Assembly (NCBI RefSeq): GCF_001625365.1
Contig: NZ_LJJF01000001.1
Coordinates: forward strand, 1,054,001 to 1,118,000
Direction: 5' to 3'
Length of the DNA: 64,000 nucleotides
From: Streptomyces sp. MJM8645
GTDB lineage: Bacteria; Actinomycetota; Actinomycetes; Streptomycetales; Streptomycetaceae
Position numbers and translations under genes: made by a program. The notes under the pieces were generated by a model that saw only the letters and a program-made list of their open reading frames with translations, searched no databases and had not been told where the DNA came from. This document shows, one piece after another, positions 63,310-64,000 of the stretch (the first letter of the stretch is position 1; the number at the start of each line of letters is the position of its first letter).

Positions 63310-64000
63310 TCAGCACACCCCGGCAGCACCACCAAGGCCCGCAGCGGAGCGTTCGAGGGAGTCGGTCAGCCACAGGTAGGACAGGCCGACCGTGACCGGA
63401 TCCCCACCTGCCTCGGCCACGAGCCGCCAGTAGCGGCGCATCCGCGGGTCCCGGTCCACAGCCACGTAAGCCAGCAGGCGGCCTCGGAACTTCGGGGTGT
63501 CACGGTCGCCGCGGACGGAGGCGTGGGCCGCGACGAACCGGTCGAGTGCGGGGCCCACCCGGGGCGGCTCACCCGCCCGTACCAGGGGCTGGGCCAGCGC
63601 GCACGCCTCGCCGATCCCGCTCACCAGCTCGTCCTCGTCGGCGATCAGTGCGGCGCCGGCCCGCGCCCTGGCCAGCAGGCCTCGGCTCAGTTCCCGGTCC
63701 CCGGCCAGGGCGAACAGCTCGGCGAACGCGACCACCTGCGGCGGGGTCGGGTCGGCGGGCGGCTCGGGTACGGCGATGGCCACGAACGCGGTGAGCATCG
63801 CCTCCGACACCGGGGCGACCATCGCGCGTCTCCAGAAGTCGATCAGCGCGTCCCGGGCGGCTCCCCCGCCTTCCATGGCGGCCAGCAGCTCCAGCCTGGC
63901 GGCCCGGTCGGCCGGTCCGGCCTCCTCGACCGCGCGCAGCGAGGCCCGCCGCCAGGCCAGGTCCGCGAGCCGCACGTCGAGCGCGGCCCGCTCGGCGGCG
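63310..64000 (-). CDS. Unrecognised helical protein, 5' end outside the window
   Basis: The minus-strand frame is open to the window edge, so the N-terminus is missing; a GTG at 63975 is the last possible internal start. The visible ~230 residues are Ala/Leu/Glu-rich and predicted helical, with repeated patterns such as ELFALAGDRELSRGLLARARA that resemble an alpha-solenoid. There is no signal peptide, catalytic motif or Cys cluster that I recognise. The frame ends in GLGGAAGVC. Confidence 0.6.
   Translation of the reverse strand, partial: AAERAALDVRLADLAWRRASLRAVEEAGPADRAARLELLAAMEGGGAARDALIDFWRRAMVAPVSEAMLTAFVAIAVPEPPADPTPPQVVAFAELFALAGDRELSRGLLARARAGAALIADEDELVSGIGEACALAQPLVRAGEPPRVGPALDRFVAAHASVRGDRDTPKFRGRLLAYVAVDRDPRMRRYWRLVAEAGGDPVTVGLSYLWLTDSLERSAAGLGGAAGVC

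Overview
The window is very GC-rich DNA with short intergenic gaps, GTG starts and many 4-bp start/stop overlaps. Its gene families (SodF, NarL-type two-component systems, PucR, LanM, class II DAHP synthase) are typical of a mycelial actinomycete, most likely Streptomyces or Kitasatospora. No rRNA, tRNA, CRISPR array or phage module was recognised. The window looks like an accessory chromosomal segment rich in specialised metabolism.

Region 1 (1-9650) holds two short-peptide loci among housekeeping-type genes. A 58-aa Gly/Lys/Asp-rich peptide overlaps by 4 bp a RiPP-type isoaspartyl-methyltransferase homologue, which resembles the published imiditide layout. After a regulator remnant come sodF with a Nur-like site, an orphan tsaD, a secreted M9 collagenase and a DUF5990 gene. 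Next is a 27-aa peptide ending in Asp-His-Ser-Trp-Ile-Ala-His-Val-Ile, followed by a divergent cytochrome P450 and a JmjC-type 2-oxoglutarate oxygenase.

Region 2 (9600-15600) is a class II lanthipeptide locus on the minus strand: precursor, LanM and ABC exporter. Region 3 (15950-25300) holds a small membrane protein, a MacB-like ABC transporter diverging from a histidine kinase/response regulator pair, katG divergent from a Fur-family regulator, and a GNAT.

Region 4 (25400-43400) is the richest part. Rightward genes encode an SRPBCC protein, an adenylate-forming enzyme, a CreE-like flavoenzyme, a CreD-like lyase and a second adenylate-forming enzyme. Leftward genes encode an arylamine N-acetyltransferase, PhzE, PhzD, an SDR, a class II DAHP synthase and a methyltransferase. 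A PucR-type regulator and a catalytically degenerate IS701-type protein follow. PhzF, PhzB and PhzG are not seen, so the PhzE/PhzD/SDR set most plausibly makes 3-hydroxyanthranilate rather than a phenazine. The CreE/CreD pair would supply nitrite from aspartate, and the adenylate-forming enzymes could act as diazotases. The inferred product is a diazo-, hydrazone- or otherwise N-N-containing aromatic.

Region 5 (43600-50730) carries a quinone oxidoreductase, an Rrf2 regulator with an operator-like repeat abutting its ATG, an MFS exporter with a TTA codon, an orphan acetolactate synthase, an XRE regulator, an SDR remnant and an NADP-binding protein. Region 6 (50780-60200) is galactose and alpha-galactoside utilisation: galT-galK with a divergent DeoR regulator, and an operon of binding protein, two permeases, GH36 alpha-galactosidase and LacI regulator. 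Region 7 (60250-64000) has a radical SAM/nucleotidyltransferase pair, nicotinamidase and the 3' part of an unrecognised gene.

All functions are read from sequence motifs and context; no database search was run.
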